This document shows, piece after piece, positions 40,101 to 55,149 of a stretch of DNA of 64,000 nt. The first letter of the stretch is position 1. Each line of letters starts with the position of its first letter. Under the pieces are notes generated by a model that saw nothing but the letters and a program-made list of their open reading frames with translations, had not been told where the DNA came from and searched no databases. A program made the translations under genes and the position numbers. Source of the DNA: Luteimonas sp. JM171 (GTDB lineage Bacteria > Pseudomonadota > Gammaproteobacteria > Xanthomonadales > Xanthomonadaceae); the NCBI RefSeq assembly GCF_001717465.1, contig NZ_CP017074.1, forward strand, positions 2,756,873 through 2,820,872, in the 5' to 3' direction.

Positions 40101-42043
40101 ACGCGCACCAGCTCGAAGCCGGCGCGGGCATTGGCGTCGGCACCTTCCTGGTGATCGAACAGCGGCCGCAGGCCGACCAGCGCATCAGCCGGCCACAGCA
40201 CCCGCTTCAAGCTCCGGTTGACGCTGCGGCCGCCGCTTTCATACAGGCTGCCGGTGACTGTGGCCGCGATGGGCGTGACCGGGCGGGCTTCCTCCGGAAG
40301 CGCGATGTCCTGCGCAAGCATGCCGTCTGCATCGAGTTCGGCATCGATCACTTCGCGCGCCTCGCGCGGCAGCTCCAGCGTCGGGTCGCCGAAGAAGTGG
40401 TCGGGCATCCCCTCCACCGGATGCTGTTCCACCGCCACCGCCAGGGTCGCGCTGAAGCGGTTGCCGGCCGCAGGCGCCCCGTACAGATAGGCCCCGGCGG
40501 CCTGCAGCCGCAGCGGCTCGCCGGGTGCCAGCCGTGGCTGCGCGCTGGACAGCTCCAGCTTCATCCGCTCGGGGAGGAACTCCTCGATCCGCAGCGTCAT
40601 CCCCTGGACCGCCTCGCGGCTGCCCGGATCAGTGCGGAACTCGACCTGCCAGCGGCCGGTGGGCGCGTCCGCGGGGATCTCGCGCTCCATCCGGTAATAG
40701 CCCTGCGGACCGGCATCAAGCCGGGTCTCGAAGAAGGTGCGCCCGTCCGGCTGCTTGAGCCGCGCAAACAGGGGCTGTGACCCATCCTCGCCAGCGGGAA
40801 GCTGGCGGCCATCGTGGTCGCGCAGCAGGGCCGACACCCGCACCGTCTCCCCCGGCCGGTACAGGTCGCGTCCGGACCAGGCAAAGACATCGAACGTCGC
40901 CTGCCCGCGCCCTGCCACCGCGAACTCCGACAGGTCCAGCGCCGGCTGGTTGAATGGCAGCAGCGACACGTCGCGGCCGCGGCTGGCCACCAGCACGTGG
41001 GCGGCATCCAGGGAATAGTTGAACAGCGCGTTGCCGTTGCGATCGGTCTCGCCCCGGTAGACGGTCTCGCCCTTGCCATCGAGCACCCGCAGCGAGACGC
41101 CCGAATGCGCCGCGCCGCTCTCCAGCGAGGCGGTGTGCACGAACAGCTGGTCTTCATACGCGCGCGCGTGCAGGCCGATATCGCTGACCGTGAAGAAGGC
41201 GGTCTCGTATTCGCTGTCGAATGCGCCGGCGCGCTTCATCACCGCGAAGTAGAGCCCCGGTTCCTGCAGTTCGGCGATGTCCTGTACCGGCAGGTAGGTC
41301 AGGATGCGCTCGTTGCGCTCGCCGCCCAGCACGAAGCGGTTGACGTACACCGGCTCCGCCATGCGGGAGAGCGGCGTGCGGTCCCGCCAGTCGGCCTCGA
41401 GGTCCCAGCTGCTGCGGCGGCCGCCGCGCTGGTACTGGTTGAAGAAGCGCGGCACTTCGCTTTCGCGCACGCGCAGGAACTCGACGTCCACCTCGGGGAC
41501 GTTGAGCGAGACCACGGGCAGGCCGCGGCTGCCGCGCGCGGGCAGCACGCTGCCCTGCGAGGCGAAGCCCGCCAGCGGCGCCAGGTCGCCGGTATGGATG
41601 CTGCGCCTGGCCTCGCTGCCCAGCTGCGTACCATCGGCAGCGGTCAGCTGCGCCGACACGGTCACCGCATAGTCGCGGTTGGCCTCGGCATTGGGATAGC
41701 GCAGCGTGCGGTTGTCTTCGTCCAGCGACCAGCCGCCCTCGCGCGCGGCTGGTCCTTCAAGCGTCACCAGGCGGTCGAAATCCTGGGTGGGCACCAGCGG
41801 CTGCGAGAACTCCAGCACCAGCGACAGCCCGTCGCCGCGCTCATCGGCCCAGGCCCGGGCCAGCGCGAATCCCTCGACCTCCGCGCGCTCGGCCTGAATC
41901 GCCTCGCCGCTCGGCGCCGGCAACTGCCCCGAAGGATCGCGCCCGCAGGCGGCCAGCGCCAGGGACGCCGCCATGAGCAGCAGGAGGGAACAGCGGCCGG
42001 CAAGGGCCGCCAACGAATCCTTCAAGCACCTCGCCTGGTCCAT
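37106..42043 (-). CDS. yfhM: Bacterial alpha-2-macroglobulin lipoprotein
   Basis: 1645 residues. Lipobox LALAAC with Cys33 anchors it to the envelope. A long series of macroglobulin-like domains makes up the first 1000 or so residues, followed by the thioester and complement-like region. The reactive thioester motif CAEQ is intact (Cys1171-Gln1174, in DYPYWCAEQTASRGY). Cleavage of the bait region by a foreign protease triggers covalent trapping, protecting the periplasm. Pairing with pbpC, which repairs peptidoglycan, is a known arrangement and suggests that both act after envelope breach. It begins 50 bp after the gyrA stop, with no clear promoter. Confidence 0.95.
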   Translation of the reverse strand: MDQARCLKDSLAALAGRCSLLLLMAASLALAACGRDPSGQLPAPSGEAIQAERAEVEGFALARAWADERGDGLSLVLEFSQPLVPTQDFDRLVTLEGPAAREGGWSLDEDNRTLRYPNAEANRDYAVTVSAQLTAADGTQLGSEARRSIHTGDLAPLAGFASQGSVLPARGSRGLPVVSLNVPEVDVEFLRVRESEVPRFFNQYQRGGRRSSWDLEADWRDRTPLSRMAEPVYVNRFVLGGERNERILTYLPVQDIAELQEPGLYFAVMKRAGAFDSEYETAFFTVSDIGLHARAYEDQLFVHTASLESGAAHSGVSLRVLDGKGETVYRGETDRNGNALFNYSLDAAHVLVASRGRDVSLLPFNQPALDLSEFAVAGRGQATFDVFAWSGRDLYRPGETVRVSALLRDHDGRQLPAGEDGSQPLFARLKQPDGRTFFETRLDAGPQGYYRMEREIPADAPTGRWQVEFRTDPGSREAVQGMTLRIEEFLPERMKLELSSAQPRLAPGEPLRLQAAGAYLYGAPAAGNRFSATLAVAVEQHPVEGMPDHFFGDPTLELPREAREVIDAELDADGMLAQDIALPEEARPVTPIAATVTGSLYESGGRSVNRSLKRVLWPADALVGLRPLFDHQEGADANARAGFELVRVDPDGTPRPADGLQVTLVREHRDYHWRHDDEGGWNYDFTRRFEKVETRTVDAGGSAVRFDFPVEWGEYRVDVEDPGTGLVTRYPFRAGWSWGDDNRGLDARPDKVKLALDRTGYRAGETLEVTVTPPHPGPGLLLVETDELLYVQAIEAEAGSTFSIPVTQAWERHDVYITALVFRGGRADDVTTPARAVGVAHVPMDRRERRVAVGLKVAGLVRPEQPLRVTIGVPQLAGRQAHATVSAVDVGILNITRFPVPDAVAHFFAQRRFAIDAFDVYGRVIESHEGGTARIRFGGDMALDALPQARRPTARVQTVDLFSGPVQLDADGNASVELQVPDFNGTLRVSAVVWSDEAYGNRDAETVVRAPIVAEASMPRVLAPGDRSTLTLDLSNFTGRDGEFSVRAEGEGPIAVGEGVRSVQLAADGAGTLNFPLTAANDYATARVRIRVQGNGESVDRSYDLPVRAAWPSVLRAETRALEELAPVTVGADFAQGLMPGSVQAQMSVTAFPPIPFAAALRGALDYPYWCAEQTASRGYAALLLDEATVSMLGLEDLDAERRQRTVQAAFGRLASMQAANGHFSMWGNSGPVDPFLTPYVAEFLLDARDAGFAVPEGVLQKALERLNEDLLAGGQEFYGRDHRQYLKLAYQAHAGFVLARVNRAPLGTLRTIFDNHSDAALSGLPLVRLGLALRLQGDQARGDRAIAQGFALERERPRWLGDWSTPLRDAAMSIALVHEQDAAKPEYTARAIDVGRELDARRQQRWMYLSTQEQIAIARLGKALAADGTRQVAGTLRIGGTEEQISGTRIFGRRFDHADLAASVRFEPAGEPPFYASLEVAGVPRTAPEADFSRLRVERQLYRLDGSAWEPGPLAEGEALIAAVSITADRAMPDALLTDLLPAGLEIENFNLADAEQWGGVTVQGVNLSEREGAADLQHEEFRDDRYVAALSLRRGRTARLFYLVRAVTPGTYTVPPPMVEDMYRPELRGVGRAVPETITVVQP

Positions 42044-42093
42044 CTGCCGCCCTCATCCTGATGGCGGCAGTATAGACATCCGGCGGCCCGGAA

Positions 42094-44724
<2,631 letters not shown>

Positions 44725-44829
44725 CTAGGCTGTTCGCATCCTGGCGGCTGCCGGCAGCGGCTGCATGCACCCGGACCGGGCCGGGGCGCATTCATCTGGC
44801 TGCGGCAAGCGCGTTGAAAAAGACAGCCC

Positions 44830-44838
44830 AGTATATCA
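44830..44838 (-). promoter_or_regulatory. Extended -10 promoter of gyrA
   Basis: TGATATACT on the minus strand: TGn directly before TATACT, 105 bp upstream of the gyrA ATG. The extended -10 can make up for the lack of a clear -35. gyrA promoters often depend on supercoiling through their -10 region. Confidence 0.5.
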
Positions 44839-44976
44839 CGCGCTGCCCCCTCGATGCGGCGTTTTCCAGCAGCAAAACAATGACTTACGGATGGCATGGC
44901 CGACGCATGACAGCTGTCAGTACCCCGCGGGGCGCCGGCCGGCCACAATTTCCGTGCCGCTGGGAGGAGCGTTGCC

Positions 44977-45762
44977 ATGTCCCGTACCGGAATCGCACTG
45001 CGCATTTGCGCATTCGCCGCCGCCATGGTCCTGATCTGGAAGGGCGCGCTTCCCATGTTGGCCGCGGCCGGGGGCAGTCCGCTCCGGCTGGCGGCAGGAG
45101 CGCTTGTTTCGGCCGCTGTGCTGGCCGTGGTGCTGATTGCGCTGCGGGTGGACCGGCTCGGGCTTCGCGCCATCGGCCACCGCGGCGACGTCGCCGGCCT
45201 GCGTGCATTCCTTGCCGGGATGGCCCTGTGGCTGCTGCCTGCGCTGGCGGGCACCGCGCTGTGCCTGGCGATGGGCTGGACATCGATCAGGCTCGAGTCA
45301 CCGCCGGCGACGGTCCTGGCCGCGTTGCCGGCGCTGGCGCTTGGGGTGCTCCTGGTCGAGGCGTTTCCGGAAGAACTGGCGTTCCGCGGCTACCTGCAGG
45401 GGCTGCTTGCCCGGCGCACGGCGCAGTGGATCGCACTGCTGGTGCAGGCAGCGCTGTTCGTGCTCTTCGCCTGGGCGATTGGCGCACTCGGCTCGGCGCA
45501 GCAATGGATGTTCATCCCCGGCTTCGGCCTGATCCTGGGCCTGGTCCGCGCGCTGTCCGGCAGCTTCTGGACCAGCATGGGCGTGCACTTCGCCTGGATG
45601 ACGACGACCCAGCTCCTGCTCGGGCACGCCGGGGTGGAGGGCCTGCAGACCCTGCTGTTCGTGGCGTTCACGCTGTTGCCCTCGGCAACGCTCGGGACCG
45701 TGCTCAGCCTCAAGCGCCCCGGTTTCCGCTGGAAAGCACGGACCGCTGCCAACGCCGGATGA
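44977..45762 (+). CDS. CPBP-family intramembrane metalloprotease
   Basis: 261 residues with about seven membrane segments spread over the whole length. The zinc-site motifs of CPBP (Abi/Rce1-like) proteases are visible: EELAFRGYLQGLL (the EExxxR box), FW in SGSFWTSMGVHFAW, and a following His. Bacterial CPBP proteins are proposed to process prenylated or signal peptides, or to confer bacteriocin self-immunity; the substrate here is unknown. GGGAGGAG lies just before the ATG. It is divergent from gyrA and convergent with mtnA (15 bp apart). Confidence 0.87.
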   Translation: MSRTGIALRICAFAAAMVLIWKGALPMLAAAGGSPLRLAAGALVSAAVLAVVLIALRVDRLGLRAIGHRGDVAGLRAFLAGMALWLLPALAGTALCLAMGWTSIRLESPPATVLAALPALALGVLLVEAFPEELAFRGYLQGLLARRTAQWIALLVQAALFVLFAWAIGALGSAQQWMFIPGFGLILGLVRALSGSFWTSMGVHFAWMTTTQLLLGHAGVEGLQTLLFVAFTLLPSATLGTVLSLKRPGFRWKARTAANAG

Positions 45763-45777
45763 GCGCGCGCGTCCGCG

Positions 45778-46836
<1,059 letters not shown>

Positions 46837-46866
46837 CGGCGCAGTTTACCGGCTGTCCCGGCCGCC

Positions 46867-50194
<3,328 letters not shown>

Positions 50195-50268
50195 CTATCC
50201 AACCAAGGCCACTGATCGGGGCGGTCGGCTGCGGTCGAAGTTGGCTTCGGACGGACGCCGCGCCCTGC

Positions 50269-50359
50269 CGGCGGGGGTGTCGCTTTTCGCGCGGCAGGGC
50301 GTCCTGCCCTGACGCGCGCGCAATACATCCATGTATTGCTTGTCGCGACACCCCCGCCG
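50269..50359. repeat. Multibranched palindromic element (three-way junction)
   Basis: Outer stem of 15 perfect bp: CGGCGGGGGTGTCGC (50269-50283) with 50345-50359. Inside, hairpin 1 is CAGGGC-gtcct-GCCCTG (50295-50311), extended by a CGCG/CGCG pair around one mismatch; hairpin 2 is GCAATACAT-cc-ATGTATTGC (50320-50339). The segment GCCCTGCC at 50262-50269 can also pair with 50293-50300, giving an alternative fold. Confidence 0.75.
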
Positions 50360-50466
50360 ACAGGTCACGGCTCACCCCGACGGGAAAATCTGCCGCTTCG
50401 CTGCAGAAGGCCCCACGATGAGCGTCAGCCTCCGGCGCAACACGGGGCGCCACGTTTCCCTCCGGA

Positions 50467-50584
50467 GCCGAGCCCCGTCGTGGCCGGGAGGCCTTTTCGC
50501 GTAAGCAAAGGAGGAGGCCGGAGCGAAGCGCAGGCCGGGGGACATGGAGCGAAAAGGCCTCCCGGCCGCGACGGGGCCCGTCAG
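50467..50584. repeat. Covarying long hairpin element, copy 1
   Basis: Arms 50472-50500 and 50549-50577 (29 nt) pair fully apart from one G-T wobble (50481:50568). The 48-nt loop contains GTAAGCAAAGGAGGAGG (50501-50517), an imperfect inner hairpin (GGCC 516-519 / GGCC 533-536, using the last three digits) and CCGGGGGACATGGA (50535-50548). It starts 27 bp after the zipA stop. It is homologous in inverted orientation to 58217-58336. Confidence 0.85.
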
Positions 50585-50610
50585 GTCACCGGGGACCCGG
50601 GCGATGCCAG

Positions 50611-51357
50611 TTACCAGCGCGGGCTGCGGGTAATCGGCGGGGCTTCCCGCTCGCGGTCGTAGTTGCGCAGCTCCTCGCGCAGGTGCGCCACCCGCTGGCG
50701 CCCCAGCGCATTGCGCTGCTCATCCAGCAGCACGCCATCAAGCAGCTCGCTCATCCGCACCGCCGTGGGATGCATCGCATCCCAGGCATCCAGCGCCGGC
50801 ACCGGCGCCGGCAGGGTCAGGAAGAACGCGATCGCCGGCGTTTCCAGCTCCTGGATCTCGCTCATCTCGAAGCTCCCCGGCTTCTTGATGTTGGCCACGC
50901 TGAAGATCGGCCCCTGCTCCGGACGCCCCTCCACCAAGCGGTGGAAGACGTTCATGTGGCCGTAGGTCAGCCCCGCCTTCTCCGCCGCCACCACGATGTC
51001 CGGCCCGCGCAGCACCTGGCCGGCGCGGGCAGCGATGTACAGGGTGACGATCTTGTCGAACTCGGTGCTCACCCGGCGGCCCAGCTCGGCGTTGGGGCTG
51101 GCCGGCTCGCCGACGGCGCTGTCGAACAGGTCCATCTCCGCCTGCTCTTCCGCCGGCTGGTCGTCGACCGCCTCGGCGAGCTCCTGTTCGAGCTGCGCGC
51201 CCAGGGTCGGTTCCACCCGCTCGCCGCCGCGCGGCTCGGACGCCACCCGCCGCCCCTGCGAATTGCGCTGCGGGCGGGTGCCGAAGTACCAGATGGCGGC
51301 GATGAGGATGACACCGGCGATCGCGATCGCGATCTGCATCAGCCGGACATCGGACAT
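50611..51357 (-). CDS. zipA: Cell division protein ZipA
   Basis: 248 residues. One N-terminal membrane segment (about 8-26, IAIAIAGVILIAAIWYFG), a charged Pro/Glu-rich linker (about 30-90), and the C-terminal ZipA domain (about 100-230; VLRGPDIVVAAEKAGLTYGHM and FSVANIKKPGSFEM) that binds the FtsZ tail. It anchors the Z ring to the inner membrane. GGAGGA lies before the ATG. Located between smc and ligA, the gammaproteobacterial order. The linker is shorter than in E. coli (328 residues in total). Confidence 0.93.
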   Translation of the reverse strand: MSDVRLMQIAIAIAGVILIAAIWYFGTRPQRNSQGRRVASEPRGGERVEPTLGAQLEQELAEAVDDQPAEEQAEMDLFDSAVGEPASPNAELGRRVSTEFDKIVTLYIAARAGQVLRGPDIVVAAEKAGLTYGHMNVFHRLVEGRPEQGPIFSVANIKKPGSFEMSEIQELETPAIAFFLTLPAPVPALDAWDAMHPTAVRMSELLDGVLLDEQRNALGRQRVAHLREELRNYDREREAPPITRSPRW

Positions 51358-51421
51358 CGGGTTCCTCCAGGAGAATCAGCGACAGGGGACGACAGGGTAA
51401 CGCGGCGCGGCGCCCGCCGGT

Positions 51422-54400
51422 TCAGGCGGCGCCGGCCAGGCGCGCGGCCTCGGCCAGGTCCACCGACACCAGCCGGCTCACGCCCGGCTCGCGCATGGTA
51501 ACCCCGGACAGCTGCTGCGCGGCCTCCATCGTCGCCTTGTTGTGGGTGACGAAGAGGAACTGCACCTTCTCGCTCATCTCGCTGACCATCGCCGTGAAGC
51601 GGCCCACGTTGGCTTCGTCCAGCGGCGCGTCGACCTCGTCGAGCAGGCAGAACGGCGCCGGGTTGAGCTGGAAGATGGCGAACACCAGCGCCACCGCGGT
51701 CATCGCCTTCTCACCGCCCGAAAGCAGCGAGATGTTGGACACGCGCTTGCCGGGCGGCCGGGCCATGATCGCCACGCCGGTGTCGAGCAGGTCGTCGCCG
51801 GTCAGTTCCAGGTAGGCGTGCCCGCCGCCGAACAGGCGGGGATAGATCTCCTGCACGCCGGAATTGACCCGGTCGAAGGTGTCCTTGAAGCGGCCGCGGG
51901 TCTCGCGGTCGATCTTGCGGATGGCGTCTTCCAGCGTCTCCAGCGCCGAGGTGAGGTCGGTGTCCTGGGCATCCAGGTATTCCTTGCGCTGCGCGGCCTC
52001 GGCGTGCTCGGAAATCGCCGCCAGGTTGACCGGCTCGAGCCGGCGCAGTTTGGCGTCGAACTCGGTGACCATCTTTTCCCAATCCGCGGGCCTTGCGTCT
52101 TCGTCCAGGCCCGACAGCACCGCCTCCAGTTCGAAGCCGGCCGCGGCCACTTCCTGGGCGAGCTGCTCGGCGCGGACCACCAGCGACTGCTGGTCCACCC
52201 GGCGCTGGGAGATCGCCTCACGGCGCGCCAGGGCCTGTTCGTCGCGCTGCTGGCGGAGCTGCTCCAGCTCGCGCAGTTCGTTATCGATGCCTTCCAGCGT
52301 GGCCCGGGCCTGGCTGAGCGCGCTTTCCGCCGCCACCCGCTGTTCCAGCGCCGCCTGGCGCTCCAACTCCAGGCCCTTGACCGGGTCGTCGCCCTGGGCG
52401 AGCTGGGCGCTGATCTGCTCCAGGCGCGCGTCGAGCTGTCCGCGCTGGCCGCCCATGCGCTCCAGCGCCTGGGTCAGGGCCACCACCTGGGCGCGCTGGG
52501 ATTCGAGCGACAGCGCCAGTGCATGGGCCGCCTCCCGTGAGGCCCGCGCGGCGTCGCGGGCGGCGTCGCGGGCCTCGACCAGGCCGCGGCGCTCGGCTTC
52601 CAGCGCCTGGCGGCCCGACTCCAGCTCGGCCATCCGCGCCACCAGGTCCTCCAGGCGGGAGCGGGACTCGCGCGCCTGGTTGCCGCTGCCGTCGATGGTT
52701 TCGGCCAGCTGTTCCAGCTCGGCGTCGATCCGCGCCAGCCGGTCGCGGGCCGAATCCAGCCGGCCCTGCTGGCTCTGCAGCTGGCCGGCCAGTTCCGACA
52801 CGCTGCGGTGCGCCAGGTACAGCGCGCGCTGCGCGTCCTCGCGCCGCTGTTCGGCAGAAAGCAGCTGGCTGCGGCGGTTTACGGACTCTTCTTCAAGCTG
52901 TTTCTCACGCGCCTGCAGCTGTTCGATGCTGGCGCGCAGCGACTGGATCTCGCGCTCGCGCAGCAGCGCGCCCTGCTTGGCCGCGCCCGAGCGCAGCACC
53001 CGCACCCAGCCCGCCCCCAGCCGCTCACCGGCGCGGGTGATGACCGAATCACCTTCGCCCAGCTGCGCCTGCAGCGCGCGGGCTTGCTCCAGATCCTCGG
53101 CGACATGCAGCCGGCCCAGCAGCCGGCGGATCGCCAGCGGCCCGCGCACCTTTGCCGCCAGCGAGGTGGGCGCGAAATCCGCTTCGCCCTCGTCCGCCGA
53201 CACCAGCGCCAGGCGACCCTCGCCCAGGTCGGCCAGCGCTCCAACCAGCGCTTCGGGCTGGTCCACCAGCACGCCTTCGATCAGCTGGCCAAGGGCCCCC
53301 TCGACCGCATTCTCCCAGCCGCTCTCGACCTGCAGGCGTTCGCCCACGCGGCTGGCGGAATCGAGCCCCTGGCGCTGCAGCCACTGCACCGCGGCACCCT
53401 GCTCCTGCCCCAGCGCCGCGTGCTGCAGGGTTTCCAGCGACGACAAGCGCCCGCGCTGCTCCTGCAGCTGCTTGCGCAGCTCGGACATCTCGTTCTGGGC
53501 GTTGCGCTGCTCTTCCTGCAGCGCCAGCGCGGCCTGCTTGCGGGCCTCAAGGTCTTCGTTGAGGGTCTCCAGCGAGAGCTTCTGCTCCTCGTGCTGTTCG
53601 GCCGCCACGCTGAAACGTTCGGCCAGCGCGTCCAGGTCCAGGCCCTCGCGCTCGGCAACCAGCTGCTGCCGGCGCCGGTCGGCGTCCAGCGACTGCCTGT
53701 CCAGGTAATCGACGCGGGTGCGCTCCACGTCTGCGGCGCGGGCGGCCTCGGCCACTTCCCGCCCGTGGGCGTCCCAGCGCTGCTGCCACTCGGCCAGGCG
53801 CGATTCGGCTTCGGCCAGGGTTTCCTGGCGCTGCTCGTCCTCGATCCGCAGCTCCTCCAGCCGGGGCTCCGCGTCGACGATGGCTTCCTGCAGGGCCTCC
53901 AGCCGCTGCTGGTCGCCGCTGATGTGCTCGCCGATCTCGGCCAGCGCGCCCTCGGCTTCTTCGCGCGCACGCACCAGGCGCTCGGCCAGCTCCTTCTGGT
54001 GCGCGATCTGCTGTTCCACCCGGGCCAGGGTGCCGCCGATCTCGTAGACCTGTGCCTGGGCAGCGTTGAGCGCCTCGCCGGCCTCGTGCCGGCGCACACG
54101 GCCGGTCTCGATCTTGCGCTCGGCCTCGCGCTGCTCGGCGATCAGCTGCTCAAGACGGGTTTCCTCGCGGGCCAGGTCCTCGCGCATCTTGGCCAGGCGC
54201 TGGTCCAGCGCGCGGTACTCGAGCGCCTTCCATTCGGCGTCGCGCTGCTTGCGCTCGGCCTGGATGGCCGTGTACTGCTCGGCCTGCCGGGCCTGGCGCG
54301 CAAGATGCTGCAGCTGCTTGCCCACTTCCTCGCGCAGGTCGTTGAGGCGGTCGAGGTTCTCGCGGGTGTGGCGGATCCGGTTCTCGGTCTCCTTGCGCCG

Positions 54401-54925
54401 CTCCTTGTACTTGGAGATGCCGGCGGCCTCCTCCAGGTACACCCGCAGCTCCTCGGGCCGGGCGTCGATGATCTGGCTGATCATGCCCTGCTCGATGATC
54501 GAGTAGCTGCGCGGGCCCAGGCCGGTGCCCAGGAACAGGTCGGTGATGTCGCGCCGGCGGCAGCGGGTGCCGTTGAGGTAGTAGTTGCTCTGGCCGTCGC
54601 GGCTGACCGTGCGCTTGACCGAGATCTCGTTGAACGAGGCGTACTCGCCGGTGATGGCGTGGTCGGAGTTGTCGAAGATCAGCTCCACCATCGCCTGCGA
54701 CACCGGCTTGCGGGCCGATGAGCCGGAGAAGATCACGTCGGTCAGCGAATCACCGCGCAGGCGGCTGGCGGTGCTCTCCCCCATCACCCAGCGCACGGCG
54801 TCGATGATGTTGGACTTGCCGCAGCCGTTGGGGCCGACCACGCCGGTCATGTTGGTCGGCAGGTGCAGCGTGGTGGGATCGACGAACGACTTGAAGCCGG
54901 ACAGCTTGATCGTGGACAGGCGCAT
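51422..54925 (-). CDS. smc: Chromosome segregation protein SMC
   Basis: 1167 residues, full length. N-terminal head with Walker A GPNGCGKSNIIDAVRWVMG, two long coiled coils separated by a hinge (about 500-660), and C-terminal head with signature LLSGGEKAMTAVALVFA and Walker B FCLLDEVDAPLD. It binds DNA as a homodimer ring and organises the chromosome. The sequence starts MRLSTIKLSGFKSFVDPTT, the normal N-terminus. It is 64 bp upstream of zipA. ScpA and ScpB partners are not in the window. The coiled-coil part explains many long antisense open frames. Confidence 0.97.
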   Translation of the reverse strand: MRLSTIKLSGFKSFVDPTTLHLPTNMTGVVGPNGCGKSNIIDAVRWVMGESTASRLRGDSLTDVIFSGSSARKPVSQAMVELIFDNSDHAITGEYASFNEISVKRTVSRDGQSNYYLNGTRCRRRDITDLFLGTGLGPRSYSIIEQGMISQIIDARPEELRVYLEEAAGISKYKERRKETENRIRHTRENLDRLNDLREEVGKQLQHLARQARQAEQYTAIQAERKQRDAEWKALEYRALDQRLAKMREDLAREETRLEQLIAEQREAERKIETGRVRRHEAGEALNAAQAQVYEIGGTLARVEQQIAHQKELAERLVRAREEAEGALAEIGEHISGDQQRLEALQEAIVDAEPRLEELRIEDEQRQETLAEAESRLAEWQQRWDAHGREVAEAARAADVERTRVDYLDRQSLDADRRRQQLVAEREGLDLDALAERFSVAAEQHEEQKLSLETLNEDLEARKQAALALQEEQRNAQNEMSELRKQLQEQRGRLSSLETLQHAALGQEQGAAVQWLQRQGLDSASRVGERLQVESGWENAVEGALGQLIEGVLVDQPEALVGALADLGEGRLALVSADEGEADFAPTSLAAKVRGPLAIRRLLGRLHVAEDLEQARALQAQLGEGDSVITRAGERLGAGWVRVLRSGAAKQGALLREREIQSLRASIEQLQAREKQLEEESVNRRSQLLSAEQRREDAQRALYLAHRSVSELAGQLQSQQGRLDSARDRLARIDAELEQLAETIDGSGNQARESRSRLEDLVARMAELESGRQALEAERRGLVEARDAARDAARASREAAHALALSLESQRAQVVALTQALERMGGQRGQLDARLEQISAQLAQGDDPVKGLELERQAALEQRVAAESALSQARATLEGIDNELRELEQLRQQRDEQALARREAISQRRVDQQSLVVRAEQLAQEVAAAGFELEAVLSGLDEDARPADWEKMVTEFDAKLRRLEPVNLAAISEHAEAAQRKEYLDAQDTDLTSALETLEDAIRKIDRETRGRFKDTFDRVNSGVQEIYPRLFGGGHAYLELTGDDLLDTGVAIMARPPGKRVSNISLLSGGEKAMTAVALVFAIFQLNPAPFCLLDEVDAPLDEANVGRFTAMVSEMSEKVQFLFVTHNKATMEAAQQLSGVTMREPGVSRLVSVDLAEAARLAGAA

Positions 54926-55058
54926 GCGGCGGTCGGGTGCCTCGGCGGCATCCGGCCGGGCCGGGAGCCGCGCTCGTGGATAGAAACGGGGTTAAAAAAC
55001 CCGCGCAACCAGTTGATTCAAAAAGAATGGGTGCGACAAGCTTTCCGCACCGTGGGAC

Positions 55059-55064
55059 AGTATA
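55059..55064 (-). promoter_or_regulatory. -10 box of the smc cluster
   Basis: TATACT on the minus strand, 134 bp upstream of the smc ATG, without a convincing -35. A small GGGTT-tttt-AACCC hairpin lies in the leader at 54989-55002. Confidence 0.4.
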
Positions 55065-55149
55065 CCGGCCTGCCGCGGGGCTCGTCGCCCGGGCCTGGCC
55101 GGGTCCGTCCAGCGTGTCGGTCCATCAGCTCCCCGACGTGCCGACGGAT

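Noticed and set aside
44747..44758. Perfect palindrome GCTGCCGGCAGC in the gyrA leader
   Set aside because: Short and expected by chance in such GC-rich DNA; no repeat or position pattern supports it.
50336..50662. Possible 108-residue gene between the palindromes
   Set aside because: It runs through both structured elements and into the 3' end of zipA, with no credible protein features.
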